Of a stretch of 64,000 nt of DNA, positions 14,426 to 24,355 are shown one piece after another. This DNA comes from Nocardioides albertanoniae. GTDB taxonomy: Bacteria > Actinomycetota > Actinomycetes > Propionibacteriales > Nocardioidaceae. The stretch lies in NCBI RefSeq assembly GCF_006716315.1, contig NZ_VFOV01000001.1:4046501-4110500 (forward strand), written 5' to 3'. The notes below the pieces were generated by a model that saw nothing but the letters and a program-made list of their open reading frames with translations, was not told the DNA's origin and made no database searches. Made by a program: the position numbers and the translations under genes. Numbering within the stretch: position 1 is the first letter of the stretch; the number at the start of each line of letters is the position of its first letter.

Positions 14426-17071
14426 ATGCCGGTGATGTCCGCCCTGAGGTACCGGCTCGGCCAAGGCGTCGTGATCGCCCTGCTCTCCGCGCTCATCACC
14501 GCGTGCTCGGTCTTCGCCCCGCTCTACGACCGGGCGATGCAACAGGCGGCCACCGCAGTCACGCTGGAGAAGGCGCCCAGCGTGGAGCGCAACCTCCAGC
14601 TCTTCGGGCCGACGGTCGAGTTCCTGCTGCAACGTACGTCCCCTGCATCCCTCGAGCAGCAGTTTCCGGCGCGCTCGCTCTTCCACGATCCCGTCATGGG
14701 ACGCAACGCCGTCACCGAGCTCGACCTGGGCCCCGAGTCGGCGAGCACGCCTCGAGGCGGCCTCTGGTGGCGGGAGGGCCAATGCGACCACATCAGGATC
14801 ACCACAGGCACCTGCCCCGATGGGGCCCGTGAGATCCTGGTCACCGAGAACGAGGCAGAGGTCTACGGGCTCGAGGTCGGGCGCACCGTTCACGCGCCGG
14901 GAACCGAATCGCTCCTGGACGAGAACCTCCAACGCGCGCCGACACCGGTCGTGGCCTTCGAGGTCGTCGGCACCTACCTGGCCGATGACGAAGCCTGGTG
15001 GCTGGGGCTGCGCCTCGAGGGCGTGGCTGGCATCGCCGCCGGCAGCACCGCTCAGCACGACGTCTGGCTGACCGACGAGTCGACGTTCGGCGGAGCCACG
15101 CCGTTGCTCGACAGCGAAGCGGCCTGGGCGGGCTCTCGGCTGCGCACCGAGATGGTGGGGGTCGACGAGCTCACCGCTCTCGGAGACGACCTGGGCACCC
15201 TCCGGACACGCGTCGAGCGGGCCGAGGGCGAGCGCGACCTCTCCGAGGACTCGATCGCCTGGACGGTGACATCGCTGCCCGAGCTCGCCGACGGCGTCGA
15301 GACCCAGATCGAGCAGAGCCGGACGATGGTGCCTCTGCTCCTTCTCCAGCTGGGCCTGCTCGGATTGATCGTCCTGTGGATGATGATGCTCGCAGCTACC
15401 GACCAGCGGCGCCCGGACGTAGTGGTCGCTCGGCTTCGAGGCCGAGGCACCGCCGGGGCCCGATCCTTGCTGCTGGGCGAGCTGCTCCCGGCCGTGCTCG
15501 TCGGGGTCGTCCCAGGAGTGGCCGTCGCGCTCCTCGCCTCGACCCTGGCGCGTGCGCACTCGCTCCCGGGTGAGCCGCCCTTCGAGCTGCCACAGGGGAC
15601 GGTCGTCTCCGGCAGCGTCGCCGTAGCAGCCCTTGTCCTGGTGTCGTACGCAGCGGTCTACCGAGTCGCTCGCGAACCGCTCAGCACCCTGCTCCACGGG
15701 ACGCACCGTCATCGCCTCGGATGGATGCCCGGCGGGGGCGACGCTGTGGCGGTGGCTGCGTGCGGGGCATGCGTGATCGCCTTCGTGACGGGCAGCCTCA
15801 CCGGGCCGATCGCGCTTGCCGCCCCGGCGCTGCTCTCGGCTCTCATCGGTCTCGTGCTCGCCCATCTGTTCACCCCGCTCGCGACGCGGATCGGCGGCAC
15901 ACTGCTGCGCCGGGGTCAGCTCCGTGCCGGCGTCTCGCTGCTGGACGCATCGCGCAGCATCGCCGCGCGACGAACGGTCGCGCTGGTCACCGTGGCCAGC
16001 GCCCTCGCGGTCTTCTCGGTATGTGGCCTGCTCGTCGGCGAGCGCAATCGCGCGGTCGCTGCGGAGCAGGAGGCAGGCGCTCCGCTGACCGCCGAGATCT
16101 ACGGACAGAACACGACGGCGATCAACCTCGAGTCCGTACGTCGTGTGCTCGGGAGCCTCGACCCCGAAGGCGATCGGGTGACCCCGGTCGTACGGGCCAC
16201 ATCGCCGGGCGGCGGCGCGACGACCTTCGCCATCGAACCGCAGGAGTTCCGACGGATCGCACTCTTCGGCGACGGTGGTCCGAGCGCCGCCCAATGGCAA
16301 GCGCTCGAGAACGCAGAGGCCCGCGAGCCGGTCGCGATCATCACCACCGGTCCGGTGCTGGACGAGGAGCCCACGATAGTCGGCCTCGACGGCGTCCAGC
16401 AGAAGGGCGAGGAGATCGCCGACGTCGACCGCGTGCCCGGCGGCGGTCCCGACGTCGCCCTCGTCGACCTCACCGCGGCAGAGAAGCTCGCCACCCCCGA
16501 CGGCGACTCCACCATCTCCCTGTGGTTCGCCTCCGAGGACCACGCGCTGCTCGAACGCGTCAGTGCCGGCCTGGCGGACGAGGGCATCGACGTGACGACG
16601 ACTCGCACGCTCACCGACGTACGCAGCGACTTGGACGAGTCGGTCGCCACCTGGAGCCTGCGGCTCGGTGTCGTGGTCGGTCTCGCGGCGGTGGTGATCG
16701 CCGTGCTCGCGCTGAGCGTGCTCACCGCCACCGGCTGGCGCACCCGCGCCCGCGATCTGGCATCGCTCTGGCTGGCGGGCGTGAACCGGCGCACGGTCAG
16801 ACGACTCCCTGGTGGCACACAGCTGCTGCCGGTGGTGCTCGGCGTCCTCGCCGGCGCCGGAGCCGGCGTGCTCGCCACACTGCTCACGCTTCCCGACCTA
16901 CCGATCTTCGCCGTCGAGCCCGCGGTCGATGCTGTCAACCTGTCCGTGCCGTGGGCGGCGGTCGGTCTGACCACGCTCGGCTGCCTGCTGGTCCTGAGCA
17001 CGGCTGCCGTCCTCCTCGGGCGGGCGGTCGCGACCGCGGCCCGCCTCGACCGCCTACGGGAGACCGCATGA
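14426..17071 (+). CDS. FtsX-type ABC transporter permease, two FtsX domains in one chain
   Basis: An 881-residue membrane protein of the FtsX/MacB class. A helix near residues 10-30 is followed by a large outside domain (to about 290), then FtsX-like helices (MVPLLLLQLGLLGLIVLWMMM; LLPAVLVGVVPGVAVALLAST), a middle membrane block (about 430-545), a second outside domain and a second FtsX-like block (about 745-875). Two half-permeases in one chain suit two ATPase subunits, and two ATPase genes follow at once. Such systems usually move lipids, peptides or drugs, or transmit force, rather than import. The start is uncertain: ATG 14426 or 14435, neither with a clear ribosome binding site. Confidence 0.85.
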   Translation: MPVMSALRYRLGQGVVIALLSALITACSVFAPLYDRAMQQAATAVTLEKAPSVERNLQLFGPTVEFLLQRTSPASLEQQFPARSLFHDPVMGRNAVTELDLGPESASTPRGGLWWREGQCDHIRITTGTCPDGAREILVTENEAEVYGLEVGRTVHAPGTESLLDENLQRAPTPVVAFEVVGTYLADDEAWWLGLRLEGVAGIAAGSTAQHDVWLTDESTFGGATPLLDSEAAWAGSRLRTEMVGVDELTALGDDLGTLRTRVERAEGERDLSEDSIAWTVTSLPELADGVETQIEQSRTMVPLLLLQLGLLGLIVLWMMMLAATDQRRPDVVVARLRGRGTAGARSLLLGELLPAVLVGVVPGVAVALLASTLARAHSLPGEPPFELPQGTVVSGSVAVAALVLVSYAAVYRVAREPLSTLLHGTHRHRLGWMPGGGDAVAVAACGACVIAFVTGSLTGPIALAAPALLSALIGLVLAHLFTPLATRIGGTLLRRGQLRAGVSLLDASRSIAARRTVALVTVASALAVFSVCGLLVGERNRAVAAEQEAGAPLTAEIYGQNTTAINLESVRRVLGSLDPEGDRVTPVVRATSPGGGATTFAIEPQEFRRIALFGDGGPSAAQWQALENAEAREPVAIITTGPVLDEEPTIVGLDGVQQKGEEIADVDRVPGGGPDVALVDLTAAEKLATPDGDSTISLWFASEDHALLERVSAGLADEGIDVTTTRTLTDVRSDLDESVATWSLRLGVVVGLAAVVIAVLALSVLTATGWRTRARDLASLWLAGVNRRTVRRLPGGTQLLPVVLGVLAGAGAGVLATLLTLPDLPIFAVEPAVDAVNLSVPWAAVGLTTLGCLLVLSTAAVLLGRAVATAARLDRLRETA

Positions 17072-17913
17072 GCACCGGCCTGCTGATCCGCACCCACGGA
17101 CTGGTGCACATCTACCACACCGAGGGTCACGACGTCGCTGCTCTCTCCGGCGTCGATCTCGACGTCAGACCCGGCGAGCTGATGGGGCTCCTCGGACCTT
17201 CGGGATCAGGGAAGTCGACCCTGATGGGCCTGCTGGCCGGGATCTTCCGCCCGAGCGCCGGCAAGATCTTCGTGGGCTCCCACGAGGTCTCCGCGGCCAG
17301 CTCGAAGGAGCTCGACCGTCTTCGGGCGAGCCAGGTCTCGCTCATGCTGCAGGGAGCCGGACGCAACCTGCTCCCCTACGCCACGCCGGCCGCCAACGTA
17401 CGTTTCGCCCAGCGCGCGGCCCGCCGCACGAGCACGGGCCTCCCGGCCGCCGAGGAGCTGCTCGACGAGCTCGGTATCGCCCAGGTGGCCGACCGTCCGC
17501 TCGCCGGTCTGACACCTGGCGAGCTGCAGCTCACCGCTCTGGCGGTCGCCCTCGCCACCCGGCCCGGGCTCGTGCTCGCCGACGAGCCCACCAGCCAGCT
17601 GGGTCACGACGCCCGCGACCTCGTCCTCGAGCGGCTCGCCTGGATCAACCGCACCCACGGCACGACCGTCGTGCTCGTCACCCACGATCCGCACGTCGCC
17701 GCGTTCCTGCCCCGCACGGTCACCATCCGCGACGGCCGCATCGGCGGGGAAGGACGCAGCGGGGAGGAGTACGCCGTGGTGACGGCAGATGGCTCCCTCC
17801 CCCTGCCCGGACACCTACGCGACGCGCTTCCGCCCGGCACTCTGGTCCGGTTCCATCCGGTCGACGGTCACTACGAGCTGGTTCCCGAGCACGAAGGGGT
17901 CGCCGATGAGTGA
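17068..17913 (+). CDS. ABC transporter ATP-binding protein with degenerate signature motif
   Basis: A 281-residue MacB/LolD-type ATPase starting at an ATG that overlaps the permease stop (ATGA). Walker A GPSGSGKST, Walker B LVLADEPTSQLG and H-loop VLVTHDPH are intact, but the signature usually reading LSGGQ is LTPGE. A C-terminal extension of about 60 residues (VVTADGSLPLPGHLRDALPPGT...) follows the ATPase core. With the second, canonical ATPase downstream it probably forms an asymmetric pair with one weakened ATP site. The long open frame upstream of this start is a shadow of the permease. Confidence 0.9.
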   Translation: MSTGLLIRTHGLVHIYHTEGHDVAALSGVDLDVRPGELMGLLGPSGSGKSTLMGLLAGIFRPSAGKIFVGSHEVSAASSKELDRLRASQVSLMLQGAGRNLLPYATPAANVRFAQRAARRTSTGLPAAEELLDELGIAQVADRPLAGLTPGELQLTALAVALATRPGLVLADEPTSQLGHDARDLVLERLAWINRTHGTTVVLVTHDPHVAAFLPRTVTIRDGRIGGEGRSGEEYAVVTADGSLPLPGHLRDALPPGTLVRFHPVDGHYELVPEHEGVADE

Positions 17914-18568
17914 GGTTCGCGCGCAAGGATTGTCGGTGGCGTACGACGACGTCGTTGCTGTCCAGCCGATCGATCTCGAGCTCGGGGCAGGGACGATGCT
18001 GGCTGTCACCGGGCCCTCGGGAGCCGGAAAGTCGTCGTTGCTGTGGGCGCTGGCCGGCGCCCTGACCCCGGCGGCCGGATCGGTACACGTCGACGGAGCT
18101 TCGCTGACGAGCAGGGACGACGCCACCACGCGAGGCATCAGCCTCATCCCCCAGGGCAACGGGCTTGCCGGCGCACTCACTGCGGAGGAGAACGTCCTGG
18201 TGCCGTTGCTTGCCCGCAAGGTGTCGCCCCGGGAGGCGCTTCAACGCACCGGGGCGGCGTTGGCCCTGGTCGGGCTCGAGCAGTCCGGACGCCATCTCGT
18301 CGACGAGCTCTCCGGCGGTCAGCAACAGCGAGTCGCGCTGGCGCGGGCATTCGCAACGCGCGCCGGAGTGCTCCTGGCCGACGAGTCGACCAGCGACCTG
18401 GACGCGGGCAACCGGGAGCGGATGGTCGCCGCGCTTCAGGGCGAGGCCAAGCGAGGCGCCGTCGTCGTCCTCGCCACCCACGACCCCGAAGCCGCCGCGG
18501 TCGCCGACGCCGAGCTCGCACTCGACGAGGGCGTCGCCACCTGGGTCCGGCCTCTCACCGCCACCTGA
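17906..18568 (+). CDS. ABC transporter ATP-binding protein, canonical partner
   Basis: A 220-residue MacB/LolD-type ATPase. Walker A is GPSGAGKSS, the signature LSGGQQQR is intact, Walker B is VLLADESTSDLD (Ser in place of the usual Pro) and the H-loop is LATHDPE. It starts at the ATG at 17906, overlapping the preceding ATPase gene by eight bases, so all three genes are translationally coupled. It probably pairs with the degenerate ATPase to drive the 881-residue permease. The substrate is unknown; no regulator is adjacent. Confidence 0.92.
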   Translation: MSEVRAQGLSVAYDDVVAVQPIDLELGAGTMLAVTGPSGAGKSSLLWALAGALTPAAGSVHVDGASLTSRDDATTRGISLIPQGNGLAGALTAEENVLVPLLARKVSPREALQRTGAALALVGLEQSGRHLVDELSGGQQQRVALARAFATRAGVLLADESTSDLDAGNRERMVAALQGEAKRGAVVVLATHDPEAAAVADAELALDEGVATWVRPLTAT

Positions 18569-18581
18569 CCCACCTCCGCCC

Positions 18582-18710
18582 AGAGGTCACGTCTGCAGGC
18601 CGAAGCGTCACTTCTGCAGGCCGAGTGGGCACTCAGGTGACCCCTCGACCTGCAGACGTGACGTCTCGACCTGCGGGAGTGACCTCTCGGCCTGCGGGGG
18701 TGACTTCTCG
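18582..18710. repeat. palindromic repeat, TGCAGGTCGA family, copy C
   Basis: Six or more degenerate units of about 20 bases. The left side reads AGGTCACGTCTGCAGGCCGA and CGTCACTTCTGCAGGCCGAG; the right side has their near reverse complements (CTCGACCTGCAGACGTGACG, CTCGACCTGCGGGAGTGACC, CTCGGCCTGCGGGGGTGACT). Together they form a long imperfect inverted array. It sits between the convergent ABC ATPase and purK 3' ends. It is the most expanded of the three copies in the window. Confidence 0.85.
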
Positions 18711-18721
18711 GTGGAGGAGGG

Positions 18722-19879
18722 TCAGTCGGAGTCGTTGCCGAGGTCGCCCTGGAACCAGTCGGCGGCGTGGCGGGCGCGCTCGAGGCAGTCGTCGAGGTCG
18801 TCGCCGTAGACGTTGACGTGGCCGACCTTGCGGCCGGGGCGCATCTCCTTGCCGTAGAGATGCACGCGCAGGTGGGGGTCGCGGGCCATGGCGTGGGGGA
18901 AGCCGTCGTAGAGCCGACCGACGTCGGGGCGGGACGAGCCGAGGATGTTGACCATCACCGACCACGTCGCGCGCGATGCCGGCGAGCCCAGCGGCAGGTC
19001 CATGACCGCACGCAGATGGTTCTCGAACTGCGAGGTGACCGCACCGTCCTGGGTCCAGTGGCCGGTGTTGTGGGGCCGCATCGCGAGCTCGTTGACCAGC
19101 AGCCGGCCGTCGACGGTCTCGAACATCTCCACGGCCAGGATGCCGGTGACGTCGAGCTCCTTGGCGACGCGCAGCGCGATCTGCTCACCCTCGACGGCGA
19201 GCTCCGGGGAGAGGTCGGGCGCGGGGGCGATGACCTCCTTGCACACCCCGTTCTCCTGATAGGTGTGCACGACCGGGTACGCAGCGGCCTGGCCGCTCGG
19301 CGACCGAGCGACGATCGCGGACAGCTCCCGGCGGAAGTCGACGAGCTCCTCGGCCAGGACCTGCACGCCCGCCTCCTCGGCGACACGGAGCGGCTCGACG
19401 ACATCTGCCACGTCGCGTACGACCCAGACGCCCTTGCCGTCGTACCCGCCGCGAGTGGTCTTGAGCACGCACGGGAAGCCGAACGCCTCGACCTCGGCGA
19501 CCGAGGAGACGATGGCGTTGCGCGGGCACGGGATGCCGAGCTCGCCGAGCCGCTCGCGCATGACGCCCTTGTCCTGAGCGTGCACGAGGGCATCGGGGCC
19601 CGGCCGCACCGCGACGCCGGCAGCCGCCAGCGCGTGCAGGTGCTCGGTGGGCACGTGCTCGTGGTCGAAGGTGACGACCTCGCAGCCCTCGGTGACCTTG
19701 GTGAGCTGGTCGAGGTCGCGGTAGTCGCCGACCATCTGGTCGGGGATGACCTGGGCTGCGGAGACACCCTCGCCCTCGGCGAGAAGCCGGAGCGGGAGGC
19801 CGAGCGCGATTGCGGGCTGAGCCATCATGCGGGCCAGCTGGCCGCCGCCGATGATCGCAAGGGTCGGTGCGAGGGTCAC
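18722..19879 (-). CDS. purK: 5-(carboxyamino)imidazole ribonucleotide synthase PurK
   Basis: A 385-residue ATP-grasp enzyme making N5-CAIR from AIR, bicarbonate and ATP. The N-terminus is TLAIIGGGQLARMMAQPAIALG, the ATP-grasp region includes FPCVLKTTRGGYDGKGVWVV, the metal/ATP-binding part reads ILAVEMFETVDGRLLVNELAMRPHNTGHWTQDG, and the C-terminal domain begins around ATWSVMVNILG. Length is normal. It supplies the substrate of PurE, encoded 4.4 kb away on the same strand. The winged-helix regulator gene lies upstream. Confidence 0.97.
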   Translation of the reverse strand: MTLAPTLAIIGGGQLARMMAQPAIALGLPLRLLAEGEGVSAAQVIPDQMVGDYRDLDQLTKVTEGCEVVTFDHEHVPTEHLHALAAAGVAVRPGPDALVHAQDKGVMRERLGELGIPCPRNAIVSSVAEVEAFGFPCVLKTTRGGYDGKGVWVVRDVADVVEPLRVAEEAGVQVLAEELVDFRRELSAIVARSPSGQAAAYPVVHTYQENGVCKEVIAPAPDLSPELAVEGEQIALRVAKELDVTGILAVEMFETVDGRLLVNELAMRPHNTGHWTQDGAVTSQFENHLRAVMDLPLGSPASRATWSVMVNILGSSRPDVGRLYDGFPHAMARDPHLRVHLYGKEMRPGRKVGHVNVYGDDLDDCLERARHAADWFQGDLGNDSD

Positions 19880-19974
19880 GACGGACAGGATAAGGAGCCT
19901 CTCCCGTCGGGACCGATTCCGCGGATCCCCCTCACAGACATCCGCGGACCCGGCCCCGACGGGCTCGGGTCGGG

Positions 19975-20274
19975 CTAGACCTTCTCGAAGCGCAGTCCCT
20001 TGCCACGCAGTGTCGTGATCAGATGGGGTTTGCGCGGGTCGTCACCCAGCTTGCGGCGCACCCACCCCAGGTGAACGTCGATGGTCTTCGACGAGGTGTA
20101 GAAAGTCGCATTCCACACATCCCTCATCAACTCATCACGGGAGACGACGTTGCCAGCCCTCTTGATCAGGGCGTGGACCAGGTCGAACTCCTTGCGAGAG
20201 AGCGTTAGCTCCTCATCGTTCCGCCATGCTCGCCGCGTGTCCGGGTCGAGCTTGATCTCCTGTACCTCGATCAT
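19975..20274 (-). CDS. stand-alone winged-helix DNA-binding protein (OmpR/PhoB effector domain)
   Basis: A 99-residue protein consisting only of the OmpR/PhoB-type DNA-binding domain: LTLSRKEFDLVHALIKRAGNVVSRDELMRDVW, then KTIDVHLGWVRRKLGDDPRKPHLITTLRGKGLRFE, the recognition helix and wing. There is no receiver domain, so it cannot be a normal phosphorylated response regulator. I start it at the ATG at 20274 (MIEVQEIKLDP), because a good promoter lies directly upstream and would make a leaderless mRNA; the frame is open further but without similarity. The target is unknown. Confidence 0.85.
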   Translation of the reverse strand: MIEVQEIKLDPDTRRAWRNDEELTLSRKEFDLVHALIKRAGNVVSRDELMRDVWNATFYTSSKTIDVHLGWVRRKLGDDPRKPHLITTLRGKGLRFEKV

Positions 20275-20281
20275 GAGTCCG

Positions 20282-20310
20282 ACACTAGGGAGGTAAAGAC
20301 CCCATGGCAA
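20282..20310 (-). promoter_or_regulatory. promoter of the winged-helix gene, probably leaderless
   Basis: On the minus strand, TTGCCA (complement of 20305-20310) and TAGTGT (complement of 20282-20287) are separated by exactly 17 bases, a good sigma-70-type promoter. Only seven bases lie between the -10 and the ATG at 20274, so transcription should begin at or next to the start codon. No Shine-Dalgarno sequence is present, in keeping with this. Confidence 0.6.
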
Positions 20311-20520
20311 AGGATTGCACGATATTGCCACTGACATCTTCATGCCAGGCCGCAACGAATTGGGCAGGCCGAGAAAGCGCCCCCGCGGACGCCCTCCACC
20401 ATGCCTCTCGTGGCATCAGTTGGTAAAGCAATCATCGGGGGCGTTGACCGACTGTTAACTACAACAAATCTGCAACATCGACGCGAAACAGCAGGTCAGC
20501 AAGGACCTTGAGGTCACAGT

Positions 20521-21471
20521 TCAGACACGACGCACAGCGACGGGCTCGACGATCCCGAATCCTCGCACCGGCCGAGCGGCCAGTCGCCGGGTCTCGTACT
20601 CGTCCGCAGGCATCGCCGCGGCGGTCGCTTCGTCGATGATGATGCGGTTGCGCCGCGCCACAGCGGTCAGCCGCGCAGCCATGTTCACGGGCGGCCCGAA
20701 GACGTCTCCCAGCCGCAGCACGAGGTTGCCGGAGGCCAGCCCGACACGTACGTCCGGCATCCTCGGGTCGCGCCCGACCACGTTGATGATCCCCTCAGCG
20801 GCGCCGTAGGCCTGCAACGGATCGTCGTTGACGAAGAGCACCGAGTCGCCCAGCGACTTGATGATCCGACCGTGCCAGGTCGCCACCACATCGGCACACC
20901 GCGACTCGAAGAGCTCGACGAGGTCGCCGATCTTCTCCTCGGTCAGCGTGTTGGACAGTGCGGTGAACGAGACGATGTCGGCGAACCCGACCGTCTGCCA
21001 CACCGTGCCCAGCTGCTCCTCCGGGCCCGCGACCGAGGCCTCGGCCCTGGCGAGCGCCGCACGCATGTGCCGGCGCCATGCGAAGAGCATCATCTCCTCG
21101 AACGCGCTCTCGAAGTGCTCGGAGACGGCGACGGTCGCCTTCAACAGCTCGCTGGGCGTACGAGCGTCCTCGTCCTGCGTCTCGACGTGGTGCAGGAGCG
21201 CGGAGACCTCGTAGTCGGAGAGCCGCGCCATCGACTGCCCGATCCCTCGGGTCAGGTTGACGACCAGGTCGAAGCTGACCAGCCCGTTGCCGGCGATGTC
21301 GTTGGCCTTGGTGAGGGCGTTGACGTCGGCTTCGTCGAAGAACGCCTGGTCGTCGCCGATCTCCGGGAACCCGAGCGCACGCCACAGGCGCTTGGCCTGC
21401 TCGAGGCTCACCCCGGCCCTCTCTGCCACCTCGGCCGAGGTCAGGTTGACGGGCTGCTTCGATTTCGCCAC
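20521..21471 (-). CDS. class III adenylyl cyclase with N-terminal regulatory domain
   Basis: A 316-residue soluble cyclase. Residues 10-40 resemble a MerR-like helix-turn-helix (LTSAEVAERAGVSLEQAKRLW); residues about 40-145 are helical; the catalytic domain begins near 158. All six expected catalytic residues are visible: metal-binding Asp165 (FADIVSFT) and Asp209 (KSLGDS), purine-specifying Lys205 and Asp256, and Asn263 and Arg267 (PVNMAARL). The Lys/Asp pair points to ATP and hence cAMP. The layout resembles the mycobacterial Rv1264/Rv2212 group, whose N-terminal part controls activity. Gene order places it upstream of the winged-helix gene on the same strand, with a 246-base gap. Confidence 0.9.
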   Translation of the reverse strand: MAKSKQPVNLTSAEVAERAGVSLEQAKRLWRALGFPEIGDDQAFFDEADVNALTKANDIAGNGLVSFDLVVNLTRGIGQSMARLSDYEVSALLHHVETQDEDARTPSELLKATVAVSEHFESAFEEMMLFAWRRHMRAALARAEASVAGPEEQLGTVWQTVGFADIVSFTALSNTLTEEKIGDLVELFESRCADVVATWHGRIIKSLGDSVLFVNDDPLQAYGAAEGIINVVGRDPRMPDVRVGLASGNLVLRLGDVFGPPVNMAARLTAVARRNRIIIDEATAAAMPADEYETRRLAARPVRGFGIVEPVAVRRV

Positions 21472-21495
21472 GAACAGATCATGTCATCTCGGTGA

Positions 21496-22293
21496 TCAAC
21501 CCTGTGGACGGAGCCGGGCATGGATCACGTCACCGGCACCCACGACGCGCTCCCCCTCGCCCGTGGCGATCACCAACCGGCCGTGCTCGTCGATCGCGGT
21601 CGCGACACCCTCCCAGACGTCCCCGCCCGGCAGCTCGGCCCTCACCTGCTCGCCGATCGTCACCGACAGCTCGCGATAGCGACGAGCGAGCTCTGCGGGG
21701 TCATCACCCCAGATCTCGTACGCCGCCCAGAGCTCCTCCAGCACAGCGGCGAGCACCTCGGTGCGGTCGACCGGCGCACCGCTCTCCAGCTCGAGCGAGG
21801 TGGCCGACTCGATCGGCAGCTCCTCGCGGGTGAGCGAGGTGTTGAGCCCGAACCCGATCACCGCGGCGGGCGCTGCGCCGCCCGAGCTCGCGTCGATGCG
21901 CTCGATCAGGATCCCGCAGACCTTGCGCCCCTCGATGAGCACGTCGTTGGGCCACTTCAGCCCGGCGGCGTACCCCATCTTCCGCAGTGCCGTGGCGACG
22001 GCGACCCCGGTCATCAACGGCAGCCACGGCCACCGCTCGACCGGGATCGACGCCTCCGGGCGAAGCAGCGCGGAGACGGTCAGCGCCGAGCGCGCGGGGG
22101 TGGTCCAACCGCGGTCCAGACGGCCGCGACCGGCGGTCTGGTGCTCGGTGGTGACCACCAGGCCAGGGGCCTCACCCGAGCGCGCGAACGAGGCGAGCTC
22201 GGCGTTCGTGGACGGCGTCGACTCGAGGACCGTGACGCGCCACCCGCCCCGTAGACCGACGAGTCGGGAGGGGTCAAGTGATGGGCGTCGCAT
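21496..22293 (-). CDS. birA: biotin--[acetyl-CoA-carboxylase] ligase BirA
   Basis: A 265-residue biotin protein ligase that attaches biotin to the carrier domain of acyl-CoA carboxylases. Motifs are [36 protein letters not shown] (biotin-AMP loop), [20 protein letters not shown] and [10 protein letters not shown]. There is no N-terminal helix-turn-helix, so it is a ligase only, not a repressor. I start at the ATG at 22293 (MRRPSLDP); the open frame runs further without similarity. It is divergent from the carboxylase beta-subunit gene, whose complex it serves. Confidence 0.95.
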   Translation of the reverse strand: MRRPSLDPSRLVGLRGGWRVTVLESTPSTNAELASFARSGEAPGLVVTTEHQTAGRGRLDRGWTTPARSALTVSALLRPEASIPVERWPWLPLMTGVAVATALRKMGYAAGLKWPNDVLIEGRKVCGILIERIDASSGGAAPAAVIGFGLNTSLTREELPIESATSLELESGAPVDRTEVLAAVLEELWAAYEIWGDDPAELARRYRELSVTIGEQVRAELPGGDVWEGVATAIDEHGRLVIATGEGERVVGAGDVIHARLRPQG

Positions 22294-22354
22294 CGCAGAA
22301 GGGGCCACGGGCATTAGATTGGCCCCCGCACCGCACGAAGTCCAAAGGAGTCCC

Positions 22355-23962
<1,608 letters not shown>

Positions 23963-23964
23963 GT

Positions 23965-24079
23965 GAGGCCCGAAGCGAGCGCCAGCGAGCGAGGGCCTCG
24001 CGAAGAGCGGATAACGCCGAGTCGGCGCAAACGGACCGGAGCGAAGCGAGGACCGGATTGCGCCGACTCGGCGTTATCC
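23965..24079. repeat. two adjacent palindromic elements between pccB and accE
   Basis: The first is GAGGCCC (23965-23971) pairing with GGGCCTC (23993-23999). The second is a perfect 22-bp inverted repeat, 24009-24030 with 24058-24079, with a 27-base spacer; its arm contains GCCGAGTCGGCGC. The 16-base core GCGAGCGCCAGCGAGC at 23975-23990 recurs at 46946-46961 and, inverted, at 47021-47036. The elements sit inside what should be one transcript. Confidence 0.85.
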
Positions 24080-24129
24080 CAACCCAACCCCGACGTAAGC
24101 CGAACCGAGACACGAAAGGTGGTCGCGCA

Positions 24130-24342
24130 ATGACCGAGAACCACGAGCAGAAGCCCCTGCTCAAAGTCATCGACCAGAACGCCACCCCCGAGGACGTCGC
24201 CGCGATCGTCGCCGTCTTCTCCGCGATGGGATCGGCCGAGGCCCCGAAGAAGAAGCCGCGTTCCCTGTGGGCAGCCCCGCAGCTCCGCACCCCGCACCAC
24301 GCCGGCCCCGGCGCCTGGCGCGCCAGCGGCCTGCCTCACTGA
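24130..24342 (+). CDS. accE: acyl-CoA carboxylase epsilon subunit
   Basis: A 70-residue protein of the actinobacterial AccE/PccE family that binds and stimulates the carboxyltransferase. The conserved core is LLKVIDQNATPEDVAAIVAVFSAMG (residues 10-34); the C-terminus ends in SLWAAPQLRTPHHAGPGAWRASGLP, the usual Trp-rich tail of this family. AAAGGTGG precedes the ATG at 24130. It follows pccB after 167 bases that are mostly repeat. A strong hairpin terminates it. Confidence 0.92.
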   Translation: MTENHEQKPLLKVIDQNATPEDVAAIVAVFSAMGSAEAPKKKPRSLWAAPQLRTPHHAGPGAWRASGLPH

Positions 24343-24355
24343 CACGGCTCGACCG

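Noticed and set aside
14414..16543. 709-codon open frame on the minus strand opposite the FtsX-type permease
   Set aside because: Low-complexity Arg/Glu/Gly/His-rich translation without domains, antisense to a permease with clear membrane helices.
15721..17067. Upstream extension of the first ABC ATPase frame
   Set aside because: The extra 449 codons are Arg-rich and lie in another frame of the permease; the ATG at 17068 gives a normal ATPase start.
20356..20520. Possible small RNA or tRNA in the gap between cyclase and winged-helix genes
   Set aside because: There is a short ATGCC/GGCAT hairpin and AT-rich stretch, but no tRNA fold, CCA end or convincing promoter-terminator pair.
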